Origin: Corynespora cassiicola
Lineage: Eukaryota; Ascomycota; Dothideomycetes; Pleosporales; Corynesporascaceae
DNA length: 64,000 nt
NCBI GenBank assembly: GCA_022059125.1
Contig: JAEUWY010000002.1
Coordinates: forward strand, 5,208,001 to 5,272,000
Reading direction: 5' to 3'
Below, piece after piece: positions 46,029 through 57,416 of the stretch. Both the position numbers and the translations under genes were made by a program. Below the pieces are notes generated by a model. That model was not told the origin of the DNA. It searched no databases and was given only the letters and a program-made list of their open reading frames with translations. Numbering within the stretch: position 1 is the first letter of the stretch; the number at the start of each line of letters is the position of its first letter.

Positions 46029-46714
46029 ACGGGAGGAGGAGGAGGAAAGATGGAGAGAAGATATGAGGCAAGGGGGTGTACCGTGCATGCATACATGCTC
46101 TGGCTTTGCTTGCAAGTTGCCGTACGGCGTTGCGGGAGAGCGGGCCGGCGTGGGCGTATAGGCGTTGCGATGAAGGGAATATCCAGACATGGAGCGGCAT
46201 CTGGACTGTCATAGTATTTTTTTTCCATCTCCCACAGCGCGGTTTCTTGCAGAAATGCGGGGCGCGGGTGGGTTTGGCGCTGTATACATTGCATATAGAT
46301 GGCAGGTTACTGAAGCGTCGCTGGCCGGAAGGCTGGCCAAATCAAAAGCTCAAAGTTATGGATGTGTTTCTGCGGTTGTGTGATTTTCATGAGAATTTTT
46401 TGTGCATTTGGGTGTTTCCAAGTGAGATCCATGGTTTTGTATCAGTGTACCGGGTGTTCTGTATAGCAGAATCAACGCAGTGTATTCAACTCCGGCCCAA
46501 AGCCCATATGCGGATAGAAGTGGACCCGCAAGTCCACGCTCATTGATGCTGTCCAATCCAATACGAGCACCCACCCCACACCCACAACTAACGCGTTTGC
46601 GCGACAATTGTTTTCAGGAGCTTGGTACAGGTCTGTATGTTAATATATATACCATTTAGATATTCACACTTTCATCAACCAATCAAATCAAGCGACAACC
46701 AAGTTGTCACTTCA
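46029..46714. other. Intergenic region before the tRNA
   Basis: Contains the acyltransferase 3' end and AT-rich DNA before tRNA-Tyr (for example TTAATATATATACC near 46640). No protein gene supported. Confidence 0.5.
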
Positions 46715-46800
46715 CTCCGCTTGGTGTAGTTGGTTTATCACGTTCGACTGTAATATCTGTTGTAATCGAAAGGTCCCTAGTTCGATTCTGGGAGCGGAGA
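46715..46800 (+). tRNA. tRNA-Tyr (anticodon GTA) with an 11-nt intron
   Basis: The cloverleaf was read by hand. Acceptor stem CTCCGCT (46715-46721) pairs perfectly with AGCGGAG (46793-46799), discriminator A at 46800. D-arm GTG/CAC. Anticodon stem TTCGA (46743-46747) pairs with TCGAA (46766-46770). T-arm CCTAG-TTCGATT-CTGGG. The anticodon GTA lies at 46750-46752, and positions 46754-46764 form an 11-nt intron just 3' of base 37, the canonical place. C1-G72 is the known eukaryotic tRNA-Tyr identity pair. The CCA end is not encoded, as usual for nuclear genes. Confidence 0.93.
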
Positions 46801-46809
46801 GATGATTTC

Positions 46810-46816
46810 TTTTTTT
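46810..46816 (+). terminator. RNA polymerase III terminator (T7) after tRNA-Tyr
   Basis: Seven T residues start 10 nt after the mature tRNA end, followed by a second run of six Ts at 46821-46826 as back-up. Confidence 0.8.
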
Positions 46817-46826
46817 GCTCTTTTTT

Positions 46827-47532
46827 GCGCGTGGGAAAGCAAGGCATTGATGATGGATGGGAATGCTACATGCTATTCAAACACCGGCGTTGCTACCTGG
46901 AGAGACCACACATGCTCTCTCTGCTTCGACTGCCGCCTCGCAGGCAGACCGACTTTTGCTTACTCCCAGAATCTGCCATGCTACCGTAGCCACAGCTGCC
47001 ATAGTAAGCTGGTCATGAGAGCCGCACTCTCCACCATGCGGAGATGATTGCTCTGTCGAGCAGGCGTGGTCATGGGGGCGCTGTCTCAGCCGTCACGCCT
47101 CCGTCCGGATGAGCCCATCGACGATGCCCCTTCGGGCACTTCGAGCGTGTCGCCCTGCAAACGAGAAGATGACGGGCCACCAGCAACAATGAGTCGTCGA
47201 GCGAGATCTGCCTTGCGGTCCATGACCACCCCCAAAGGCAACGCGTGGTCCCTCACAGCATCGGGGCGGAGTCTGCGGGGAGTGGCGGTGCGGGCGGGCT
47301 GTCCGGTCTCTGATTGGCTGGAAACCGGCAACACCCACCAGCCTCTCTGGACGGGTCATTTTAGGCACCCACCAAATGCCCCCCTAGCTTATAGCCAGCC
47401 GTTCCCCTAATGGCGACGACCCTCAAGGCAGTCGTATTCTCCCAGTTCTTCATGCCGCTGTCTCCCGCCGCCTTCTAGGCCAGTTGCGCCGCCATCGCTC
47501 CCCCAATTGCGTCCCCCCCATCAGCCAAAACC
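46827..47532. other. Intergenic region and leader of the HeLo-like gene
   Basis: No gene is supported; an open frame at 47048-47410 is low-complexity. Probable promoter and 5' leader of the following large gene. Confidence 0.5.
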
Positions 47533-50500
47533 ATGGAAACCATCAGCAGACTCCCGCGGCGCCTCACCCAGCTCTACTCGGACACAAAGGCCTCCTGCGA
47601 TGCCGTCGTGGACCAGGACACGCCTTCGGCCCAGCCCGAGGTGAGCGCGCTGCACCGCAAATTCCGCATACAAAAGGACAGGCTCATTGCCTGGGGCATG
47701 GACTGGAGCGACAATACCCAGGAGAAGCAGGGCGACATTGCCGAGAGCGTCGAGCGCGCCGGCCTCACCGAGACGGTAACGAGCGTGTTGGGCACCATCA
47801 AAGACATTCTGGATGAGGCCGAGGGCATGCATCCGCCCGCCTCGCCCGCCGGCGCAAAGACAGTGTCTGGGGAGAAGAGCGGGCGGCAGCCCGCATCTGA
47901 TGTACCCTCGTGGGCGGCCTCCGACCGGTCACGGTACGAGGACCTCGCCAAGGACCTGACCACCTCCATAGACATTCTCTACAATCTCTCACGGACCCGC
48001 AAGACGCAGCGAGGCGGCACCCGTGGCCTCAGTCCTGCCACCAAGTCTGTCCCCGAGCCCATCAAACCGCCAACCGCCGCCTCCGTCTTCCTCTCGTCTG
48101 ACTACAACGCATCAGACGTTACTCTTATTAACCCCGCCACTCTTCCTCCCATCGCGTCTGTCCCCAACACCCCTTCTCGCCCCGACCTTCCGCCCAAGCT
48201 CGACCCCTCAGATCTCATCCTCCCCGAGGAAGAGCCCCCGCCATACGAAAGCGTGGGCAAGTCCTCGATCCGTGTCATCGGAAAGCTGCGGTCGAGACAC
48301 AGCTCGACCAACCCCTGGAAAACCGACACCGGCAAGTCCATCGAGACGCCCGTGCTCGTCGAATACGCCACCTACGACTCGACTTATCGCTTCACTGAAG
48401 TGTCTCCGCCCACCGACCGCCTGGAGGGCCTCCTAGCTATCCTCGCCAAGCTATCAAACGAGCAGTCTTTCCACGGCACACTGACCTGCAAGGGCTACTT
48501 TGAAGACCCAAAGCAGCCTCGATTTGGACTCGTCTTTGAGCTTCCCTCGTCCGTATATTCGAGCGCTGCCGACTTGAACAAGACGCCAGAAGAGTTGCGT
48601 CCCGTAACTCTGCTCAACGTACTCTCGACGGGGTCGAAATCCCTCCACAACTCCAACAGTGCCACGCCTCCCCTGGAAGATCGCTTCCGCCTCGCCTTCA
48701 CGCTCAGTCTCACCTTCAGCAAGATCCATGGAGATAGCTTCGTGCACAAGGACGTCAACAGCAGCAACATCATCGTCTTCCGAAAGAACAAACGCCTGTC
48801 GCCGAATAGCAGGGCGTTACACTATTCGCTTCGCTCTCCCGTCATATGCTCGTTCGACCTCTTCTCCGAGTACGACATTGAGCCGTCGAGCACGATGCCG
48901 ACCACATTGAACATTTACCGTCACCCGGAGGACCCTCGGTTCACGGGTGACAAGTCCAAGCCTTACGGGCCACAGTTTGACCTCTACAGTCTTGCGCTCA
49001 TTCTCCTCGAGGTCGGCCTGTGGCAGCCCCTGTCCGACTTGTGGAAGCCAAAATATACCCTTTCCGACTTCAAGCAGCGGGTGGAAGACGTGTATATTCG
49101 CCGACTAGCCTCCAAATGCGGGACGGCATACATGCAGGCTGTGCGCGACTGTTTCTGGGCTGCCGATCGAATTGCATCAGGCGCCGAGGACTTTCAGCAG
49201 CTCTACAACCGCATCCTCATCAGGCTTCAGCGATGCTGCCTGCTCGACGAGGTCGACCCAAGTTTTGAGTATGGAGAGTTGGGTGCAGCGACGACGGCTG
49301 CCGCCGGCTCAACACAGCCAAAGCGAAAGAGCACCCTTCCGGGCCAGGCAGCAGAGATGCCACCCACAAGCCCATCGTATAAGAACGCAAAGCGGTGGGC
49401 GATAGAAAAGGGTACGCAGGCACTGGAGCGGACAAGGTCGCTGTCTAAGCCCTCGCCTACCCACACGTCGCTGTCGCGCGGTTCGTCTCAGCGGTCGCAG
49501 GCTTCCAGTATCCGCCACTCCATTTCTCACAGTCTGCACCTGACTGGTTCGCGTGAAGAGATGCCCAGGACAATTGAATGGCAAGAGCGCGATCCGCTTG
49601 AAGAGTCGGGTACCTTGATCGCCACGCCGCCAGATTCGCAGGATAGAGGCGATGCGTCGTCGCTGTACAAGGAGCGCATGAGTCACGCAGCAAGCGTGAT
49701 TCAACGCGCATGGAGGGCTTCTCGTGAATCCTCTGGCTCGAAACAAAGGTCACCATCACTCAAGGACTACAAAGACAGAATAATCTTTCTCCAGAAGCAA
49801 TGGAGACAAAGAAAGGATGTTCACGGCAACGTCATATCGGCTCTTGGCGGTCACAGCATCACTGCTCTAGGCACCAACGCCATCACTGCGTTACCTTCGA
49901 CCGGCATTCACAAACTCTCACCAAAACTCTCACCAAAAAGCGAACAAAAAGCGTTTGAAGCAAAAATGCGCAGTGGCGACCCTGCAGGTAGTCATGGCAA
50001 CCAGCCAAGCTGGCACACTGATAACTACATCACCTCGTCCATACAGATCCAGACACCCGTAGATCCTCCTGCACGCCCGAAAATGCGTCTTCATCCAATC
50101 AAATTCAACGACGAAATTACCAGAGAATGGCACCAGATTATGCTCCCTCGTCTCGAACGGCTCATCGAGCGCGTGCTCAAGGATTCCGACGAGACTGTGA
50201 GCATCGACCTCGTGGCCATTGGCGAAACGGAGGTGAAGGCTCGACCTACCATCTTGGTGACTTGCACCAGCACTGCGAGGGTCAGGTCAATCCTCAACAA
50301 GAAGTTCAAGTTCGACTCCGAGACGTACGACCTCAAGGTTCGGAATGGCAAGGTCCGTCGGTCAAAGATGAACCGCTCCAACAGGCGCGGCAAGCTTCCA
50401 CACCGTTCCATGATGAATACTAACAACTTTCACGGCGACATGTCTGTGATGAACCCGTTTCATCAGCAGCGCCCGGTCTGTGGAGCATCCATCGGAGCCT

Positions 50501-51935
50501 TTCGCGGCGAGCACTTGCCTCCGGTTTCGTATGGAGGCGTGATTCTGGTCGATGATGAGCCCTTGGGCATGAGTGTACACCATCTTTTGGATGCTCCTTC
50601 AGATGATGAGAGCGACGCGGGAGATGATTACGGCCGCAATGATGTCACTCTATCCAGTGCGACGCGTGGAAACAACGACTGGCTCATGGGCATGGGCTCC
50701 CAGCCTGGCGTGCAAATCTCACCCACGTCGCAAGTGGGCATGTGGGACCTCGAGATCTCGGACGACGAGATGCGGAGTGATTTCGATGACGAGGACGACC
50801 AAGAATCGTTCAACTGGGATGAGTCGGAGTTTGACTCCGACGCCGATGAGTCGGACGATGACCTTGTTGACTCGCAGTCTTCGCGGACAACCATCGGCGA
50901 CATTGACGGTATCGACGTCGGCTATGGCGAAGAGATCAGAATCACCCAGCCGGCTATTGACGATGTCGATGAGGACTTTTTCCCGAGCGCAGAAGACCGC
51001 GACGACGACCACTTATCCTCCCACGAGCTAGGCTACGTCCACGCCTCCTCTGGCATCCGCCGCTGGAAGCGCGGCGGCATCCTTCACGAAATCGACTGGG
51101 CCCTCCTCAAGCTCAATAAAGACCGCCTGCAACCCTACAACCTCGTCCAAGGCGGCCGCCGCTTCTGCTTCAAGCAGGAAATGGAGCAGGACCAGCTCGA
51201 CATCTCGACCAAGCTCGAACACCCCATCACACGAAACTACTACAAGCGCGAGGAAGACGAGTACCCCAACGGCGTCGCAAAGGCAGACAGCCTCGCGGGC
51301 CTCAACGTGCACTGCTTCGGCAGGACCACGGGCCTGCAGGGTGGAATGGTGGGCTCGGCAATGAGCTCGGTGCGCATCTATCGCCGCAAGACGTTTTCGC
51401 GGAGCTGGCACGTCGCGGGCGGCTTTGGAGGTAAGAACGCACTCCCACAGGCTTTGAGATTGCGCAAGCTAACAGCTGAACAGTCGGTGGCGACTCGGGA
51501 GCCTGGGTCGTGCAGAATAGCTCTCACGCCGTCGTCGGACACGTCCTCGCCTGGTGCGAGCGCAACCATATCGCCTACATTTGCCCCATGGAGGTCTTGC
51601 TCGAGGACATTAAGCGCACGCTCGGCGCTAAGCGGATCTATCTTCCCGGCTCGAGCGAGGAGAGTAGGGCTTTGGCGCGGGAGGTCGGGAGGGTGGGCGC
51701 GGCGAGGGGCATACCCCGTCCTGCGGGCCATGTGGCGTTGCCGTTCCACACCAAAGAAGAGCACAAGGTCGAAGCAGTGGAGATTGGCATCAATGCGGTG
51801 GATTCGGGTGTTGATATGGCGGCGGATGCTGAGGGGGAGGGAGGGGAGGAAGGGCGGGGGCAGGGCCGACGCAGAGTCGTGTTAGGGGCTGGGGATTCAT
51901 GCAGAGAGGGAGGGAGAGGGAGGGGTTGCATATGA
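47533..51935 (+). CDS. HeLo-like / pseudokinase / IQ / trypsin-like protease fusion protein (1449 aa)
   Basis: Exons 47533-51430 and 51484-51935 (53-nt intron, branch GCTAAC). Residues about 1-150 are helical with [17 protein letters not shown], as in HeLo domains. Residues about 274-567 have a kinase fold: V-H405-K-D407-V-N-x-x-N412 for the catalytic loop, but F-D442-L-F instead of DFG and no evident VAIK lysine, so probably a pseudokinase. Two IQ-like helices follow (I723-Q-R-A-W-R and L753-Q-K-Q-W-R). A conserved block at about 855-960 leads into a protease domain: G-M-S-V-H1016-H1017-L-L, then a strongly acidic insert (about 1020-1175), E-I-D1188-W-A-L-L-K-L, and G-G-D1303-S1304-G-A-W. 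The GDSG motif is complete only after splicing. Order and spacing fit a chymotrypsin-fold serine protease. No signal peptide, so intracellular. Individual domains are inferred from motifs; the combination is discussed under findings. Confidence 0.82.
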
Positions 51936-52965
51936 TGAGGCGTGGGGTTGGGGCTGGGAGGATTAAGGAGAGGGGGGGTGGGATGGGGGTTGCGGTCGTG
52001 CCGTAGATTGGTGCGCTGCGGGGAGTGGTTGGGTGGGTGGGCAAGATGAAGAGGTCTTCTAATTCTTTGATACCCCGGGGATTTTCCTTTTTTTTTTTGC
52101 ATGGATGGGTGGGTAGGATCATTCAATGAGTGGGTGTACGAATTCATCAACTAACTGGGTGCATTGGGCTGGTTGGTGCATCACCGAGCTGGGATCCAGC
52201 ATTGCATCATGGAGGGTTCAAGGGCTCACGAAGGCGAGTGGGAATGTACATATGAATCATGAGTTAATGATGGGATTACTTCACTCCATCGAGTTTGCGA
52301 CGTGTTTTTGGTGATGTGTTTGTGAGTGGGTGGAGTCGAGTGTTGTGGATGGAAGCTGCTGTAGGGTAAGGCTTCAGAGGGGATATGCGGATGGGGGGTA
52401 TGTGTATTGCGCTTCGGCTGTGGGAATCATGTTGGATTATTTGTGGTTGGTGGAAGGGTTTGGTGAGTGCATGGGTCGAAAACGCAATACAGGTGGATAT
52501 TCATCAAGTACTGTGTGCACGAATGTCGGTGGGTTTTTTGCGTTCTGTATGATGTTTTATTAGTGGATATGAGACTAAACAAAAGCTCCTTGTTTGCTTG
52601 CAATTGTTCCAGGCTGGGTTGAGAGTGAGAAAGTGAGAAAGTAGATATCCCAAGTAGCAAGATTCACTGGAGCGTTCACGTTCAAGAGTCTCTACTTGGT
52701 ATTAATCGAGTGAGTGAGGCAGCTAATAATAGAATCGATTTCTCCTCCTTCACCTTCCATAAAAGCTATATAAGCTAATCCTACCTTAGAACTCCGTCCC
52801 CTCTTCAATACTCTACACCTAGTCTTAGTAGTATCTTCTACTCTCATTGCTTAGTCAGTTACCTTTTGTCAACCTCATCATCAGATCCAGAGATCCAATA
52901 CAGAGACTTGCCGCGAGTTATTATCACAGACCCACCAAACTCAGACACTCGAACGTTGATCCCCA
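51936..52965. other. Intergenic region
   Basis: G/T-rich 3' flank of the large gene, then A/T-rich promoter DNA. Open frames at 52126-52563 have no motifs. Confidence 0.5.
52767..52773 (+). promoter_or_regulatory. TATA box TATATAA
   Basis: TATATAA followed by C/T-rich sequence and an ATG about 195 nt downstream (52966), a plausible core promoter for the next gene. Confidence 0.55.
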
Positions 52966-53858
52966 ATGCCTCCAAAGAAAAGACTCAAGGCTACTTCTGA
53001 AAGTCCTCCAAAGTTTGACCTGCAATATCAGTGTCTGTAACTCACAAACCATTTTAACACCAAGCTGATGTTTTAGACATCTTACCCAAGTCCTTCGAAC
53101 TGATTGCGGATGCTCAAGTAAAAGCCAAGATGTTCACTCCCATTGGATTCGACGAACCACCCAATGAATACTTTCTCACATTCATGGATGAGCTACTCTC
53201 ATATGGAGATCGCTACTGGAACTCAGCCTGGAACCCGCCGATTACGCCTCATGACGAAGCTAAGAAGAAAGACCACATTGCTTCATACAATCTCCAACCA
53301 ATGTCATCTCGCGAGTTCAAATACTGTCAAATGATACACGGAGCTCTTCATCGCTGTGGTATGGGTGTCAATGGCGGATTTAAGAGGTTCTGCGAGCTAC
53401 ACCAAGAGCGAGGCTTCATGTCGCACAAGATCATGGCAGCTTTGATTATCAAAGATGACATCAGAGCAAGTAACTACATTGAGTTTGAGACAGTGGATCT
53501 TTCCACTCTACCAGATTACCCAAACACATTCTTCGAGATCGCAAAGGAGTATACTCGGATCGCTAAGAGGTATCTCGACAACGAGGGCACACCAGTCGCC
53601 ATGGAGGACATTGACCACAGAATCTCCCACGCCGTGAGTGTGGAGAAAGTGAACCAGGACAAATTGTGGGAGCTCCGTCGGGAAAAGAATTTGCTGGAGA
53701 TACGGGACAAGTACCAAGAGTTGTTGGTGGATGGCTCGCTGAAAGAAGCCTTGAAGAATCAGGCAAGTCTCCGGGCATGGCTTTTCGACTGCTTGCTAAC
53801 ATAGTCAAAGGCTTTGAACATTACTGTGAGAAAGATGAAGCAAGAAGAAGCTGGTTGA
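52966..53858 (+). CDS. Unknown protein with a GC-AG last intron (268 aa)
   Basis: Proposed exons 52966-53032, 53077-53762 and 53805-53858. The protein starts MPPKKRLKATSES (basic, possibly nuclear). Its middle has a conserved-looking region (GFDEPPNEYFLTFMDELL, EFKYCQMIHGALHRC) and a coiled-coil-like C-terminal helix rich in Glu/Lys. The second intron has a GC donor in perfect context (CAG then GCAAGT), a TGCTAAC branch site and ATAG acceptor, 42 nt; without splicing the protein stops after 13 more codons. The first intron donor (GTCTGT) is weak, and this exon junction is my least secure. No family recognised; no signal peptide or membrane helix. Confidence 0.6.
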
Positions 53859-55096
53859 GACAAAACCAAAGCGTTTATAGCACGGTCGTTTGGTGGTAAC
53901 AATGGACGATCGAGAATGAAGTGACTCGAACATGTTCATCAGTCACCTCAATATTTTGAGCGAGGACTTTTTCATGAACACACTCGAGAATATTTATTCA
54001 ATACGAAAGGTACACAGGCAAAAACTGATGCCGTAGGAACGGTTTTGGTATCAAGTCAATCGGTGGCTTTAATCGCACGGGGTTTCTTTTGTATGGATGG
54101 ATTATCTCTTTTTCGGTTTGATATAGGCATTCGATCTTCCGCGGTGGTACCTTAGATCGCAGTGGAGCTGGTTTGCACATGGTCTTGGGCAGCGGAAGAG
54201 ACGCTCCGGAAACTACTGAACATCTATGCTAAAAGCTTCTCGATCAAATACTTGCCCAGACATTATCGTGAATCTTCTATCCGATGTAACGGTTCCAGTG
54301 CAGGATTGGATTCTGAATCTATTGCTTAATATAGCCGCATCGCTTGAACTGAACTTGCGATGTAGAGTCGAGAATGCCAACACCACGCTTCACTGCCAAA
54401 CTAGCTCCCAAAAGCAAGTTCAGACGATTAAGCGTGTATCGCGCCGTTGGAAAGCATCCAAGACCAAGCCTAGCGGGGCAGCCCCGCATGCGAATACCTC
54501 AATCGAATCTGCACTCGTTTATCAGAGTTTAGCAACCTTCCGACGATCTCTTAACCGAGCCGTTATATGCTATCTTTAGCCCCCCGCGCCGTCAGGTGCC
54601 CGCATCGCACCCCCGCGTAAGGCTGCGGCGCGACCCCTTTCATCATTGTCCCCCCCTACGACCAGGCATACTGCCATCTCCTCATCAGTCCACCCGTATA
54701 CGAATGCGGGCCTAACGATCGGCCGCCGCCCAGCTGAAAGCGCGAAAGCAGCTGACCGGCACGCGCGAATCGGCACCGAACACCAGTGAGACCCGAGAAC
54801 TCGGTATTCGTATCCGCCGCTAGACATGGCGTTGGCTCAGAAGACAGCCAATGGATATAGTGCGGCGGGCTGGGCCCTCGTGGGAAATGTACGTTTTTGC
54901 GCAAGGACGTTATATTGGAGGCTTGGGGCGATGTCACGTTGCCGTGATGAGTTTGCGGTGCGAGTATCGTGTCTTTGGGTATAAAGGAGGGGGGCCATCT
55001 CGCGCAGAGGGGATGTGCCGCATCAATTGACAGACTGACAAGCTCTGTTTTGAATACCTACTCACACTCGCTCGTACGCTCGCTTCGGACATCAAC
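53859..55096. other. Intergenic region with GC-rich patch
   Basis: No gene is supported. A perfect 6-bp GC hairpin (54473-54487, GCGGGG / CCCCGC with CAG loop) stands beside a GC-rich patch at 54580-54760 in otherwise balanced DNA. This might be a worn mobile-element end, but no target duplication or reading frame was found. Confidence 0.45.
54980..54985 (+). promoter_or_regulatory. TATA box TATAAA of the BYS1 gene
   Basis: TATAAA lies 117 nt before the ATG at 55097, with a C/T-rich start region after it; a strong core promoter for a secreted-protein gene. Confidence 0.6.
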
Positions 55097-55716
55097 ATGA
55101 TCTTCAGCACGCTCGCTATCCTCTCACTCACCATTGGCGCCCAAGCCGTAGGGCGCGCAATTGTGACCAACCAATGCGATGAGCCTGTGTACCTCTGGTC
55201 TGTCGGCTCTTCGATCGGCAACCAGGTCACCATCTCCAAGGACCAGTCTTATAGCGAGACTTTCCATCGCGACCCACAATCAGGAGGCATTGCCCTCAAG
55301 ATTACTGGCGTGGCGGACGGGCTCTTTAAGCCCAACGTCAGCCAGACCATCTTCGCATACAACCTAGACGGAAACACGATTTGGTACGATATGAGCAGCA
55401 TCTTCGGGGCAGGATTCTCGGGACGCACAATGAAAGTGACCCCGAAAGACACTACCTGCGAGGCCATCACTTGGCCATGGGGTGCGCCGCCCGCGGGAAG
55501 CCAGGTCAAGAACTGTCAGGCAGGGACTGATTTGGAACTCACGTTTTGTACGGGGCATTGCTTGCCTTCTTGGTGTAAGTATGACTTGACATTGCGGCAC
55601 TTTAGATGCTAACTGAAAGACTAGACCCTTGTGGCAACAATGCGCCAGGCGATCCAAGAGTTTGCTGCACTCATTGCATTGGATCACATCACTGTGTCGC
55701 TCCACCGAGCAGCTAA
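55097..55716 (+). CDS. BYS1-domain secreted protein (thaumatin-like antigen) (189 aa)
   Basis: Exons 55097-55574 and 55625-55716 (50-nt intron, GTAAGT, branch GCTAACT). A signal peptide of about 17 residues (MIFSTLAILSLTIGAQA) precedes VGRAIVTNQCDEPVYLWSVG, the opening of the BYS1 family (Blastomyces yeast-phase-specific protein 1, antigenic thaumatin-like). Later segments fit too: SGGIALKI, Q-T-I-F-A-Y-N-L-D-G and a Cys-rich end (C-C-x-x-C, supplied by exon 2). Exon 2 alone adds six Cys, so omitting it would leave an unpaired pattern. Role unknown; relatives are secreted, some as antigens or effector candidates. Confidence 0.85.
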
Positions 55717-55955
55717 GCTACCATGCATGAGATAATGGAAAGGCGTGATTTCAATCTTGGAGAGATGTAATATTGACATCACGGTCTTTGTGTGTTGATC
55801 TATGTGAGCAACAAGTCTAAGAGTTTGGTAATCAGTAATTTGAAATGAATATCGTTTCCAGAGATTCAGTTCTTTGAAATCGATACAAGTATATGCGCCA
55901 CGTTTATGTCTATAAATTCTACCCAGATGAGGAATTGCTGAAGAAAGGGTGTCTC

Positions 55956-56624
55956 TCATGCATCAATTGCAACACCAGCCTCTTCCTCCCACCACCCCCT
56001 GAACACCTTTAGCCTCTCCGTCCGCACTCTCGCAAGCTCCCTCCCACTATCCGTCTTCATCATCCCCTCCAACGTCTCCAACTTCTCCACAAAATGTTCA
56101 ATCGCCTCCTTCAACCCCCCCTTTCCCTTCGCCCCCGTAAAAGAAAAACACCTCGCCACACCCACCGCCCCAATGGCATCCAACCGATCCGCATCCTGCA
56201 CAATCGCCAGCTCGGGAATCCTCCCCATCACATCCAACACCTTCTGTGGATCCTTCTTCTCCGTCGAGAACGACACGTGAAGGACCAGCTCTTGCACCTT
56301 GACCGCGAGCTCGGGCTGCGCGCCTGCAGAGATCAAGAAGTCGTGCACGACGGTGGTAGGGTCCTGGCCGGCGAGAATGTACTTTTTGTCGCCAACGTCG
56401 TGCAGGAGCGCGCCGAGCGTGACCACGAGTTCATCGTAGCGGGTCTCTGGGTGCGAGGATGATTCCGAGGCCAGGAGGGTGTGCGCGAGGGCGTGGACGC
56501 GCTGGATGTGCGACCAATCGTGCGAGCAGTCGAATTGGGACATGTAGTTTTTCACGTACGATTTTGTGGCTTCCAGGAGTGCGGTTTTGGAGGACATGTT
56601 TGCTGCTGGGGATTGGGTGACCAT
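55956..56624 (-). CDS. HD-domain metal-dependent phosphohydrolase (222 aa)
   Basis: A single exon. Metal-binding residues of the HD superfamily are readable: H in CSHDWSHIQRVHALA, the HD pair in GALLHDVGDKKY, and D in VQDADRLDAIGAVGVAR. The protein resembles bacterial YedJ-type and fungal uncharacterised HD hydrolases of about 220 residues, which are presumed nucleotide or phosphate-ester hydrolases. The ATG at 56624 (cccATGG) is preferred; an in-frame ATG at 56597 would give 213 aa. No signal peptide. It faces the BYS1 gene tail to tail. Confidence 0.88.
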   Translation of the reverse strand: MVTQSPAANMSSKTALLEATKSYVKNYMSQFDCSHDWSHIQRVHALAHTLLASESSSHPETRYDELVVTLGALLHDVGDKKYILAGQDPTTVVHDFLISAGAQPELAVKVQELVLHVSFSTEKKDPQKVLDVMGRIPELAIVQDADRLDAIGAVGVARCFSFTGAKGKGGLKEAIEHFVEKLETLEGMMKTDSGRELARVRTERLKVFRGWWEEEAGVAIDA

Positions 56625-57416
56625 GGGGGAAGGAATCGACTTGGGCTGCCTTTTTCTGAAAGAATTGGCGTACGGTTCGGGGATTTATGGAGTTTTGGAT
56701 GGTGCTGGGAATGGCTTAGACGCGTTGGTGCCTGGGGAATCGGAGAGGACCGATAGGTGATCACGTAAGCTTGGCCTATCATCGTCGAGCGAAGAAATTG
56801 AAGCCTACGCTACGATTATTTTAGTGGTTTTCAAGGTTCCGGTGACAAAATTTTCAGTGAACACAGCCTCATTAGATTGAACTTGAAGACACAACACCGA
56901 GCCCTTCAAGATCGGTGAACAAAATTGTTTGGCTAATTTCGGGTGCAGGATCCAGTGGGGCTGTCCAGACATCGGAAATTTCTGAGCATTCTGGTTCTTG
57001 CTCGACGCCTTTGTATCATCCTAGCTCCTTCTTAAGTCAAGTCTCATGGCAATTTGGAAATCCATATAGTCAATTCCATGTATCATGCAATGGATATTTG
57101 ACGCAAAGTCTGCCACCCCCCAACCTTTCATTACGTCAACAGACAACTGGCGGTGTACTATACAAGGCGGAAAAGAACACGATTACAAGCGTAGTGAAAG
57201 GCAACAAAGTTTTGGTAGTCTAAAATCTCTATCTGAAGGTTAACTATGATCAGAGACATTCTAGCTGGAAGGATGAGTGGAAATAGTCGAGCTACGGAAT
57301 CAGAAGGTCTATGATAATGACGAAACTAACTGAAAGCTTGATGAAAGCTATAGTCTGCATGATTAATATTTTGGAGGTTATTAATAGAGAACGAAAGACT
57401 AATATGAGTGCATTTT
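56625..57416. other. Intergenic region
   Basis: About 790 nt without a supported gene; an open frame at 56915-57223 has no motifs. Confidence 0.5.

Noticed and set aside
45450..46190. 246-codon antisense frame over the acyltransferase gene
   Set aside because: Mirror of the GC-rich acyltransferase exon 3, which has all family motifs on the plus strand.
54473..54487. GC hairpin considered as terminal inverted repeat of a transposon
   Set aside because: No partner repeat, target-site duplication or transposase frame was found nearby.
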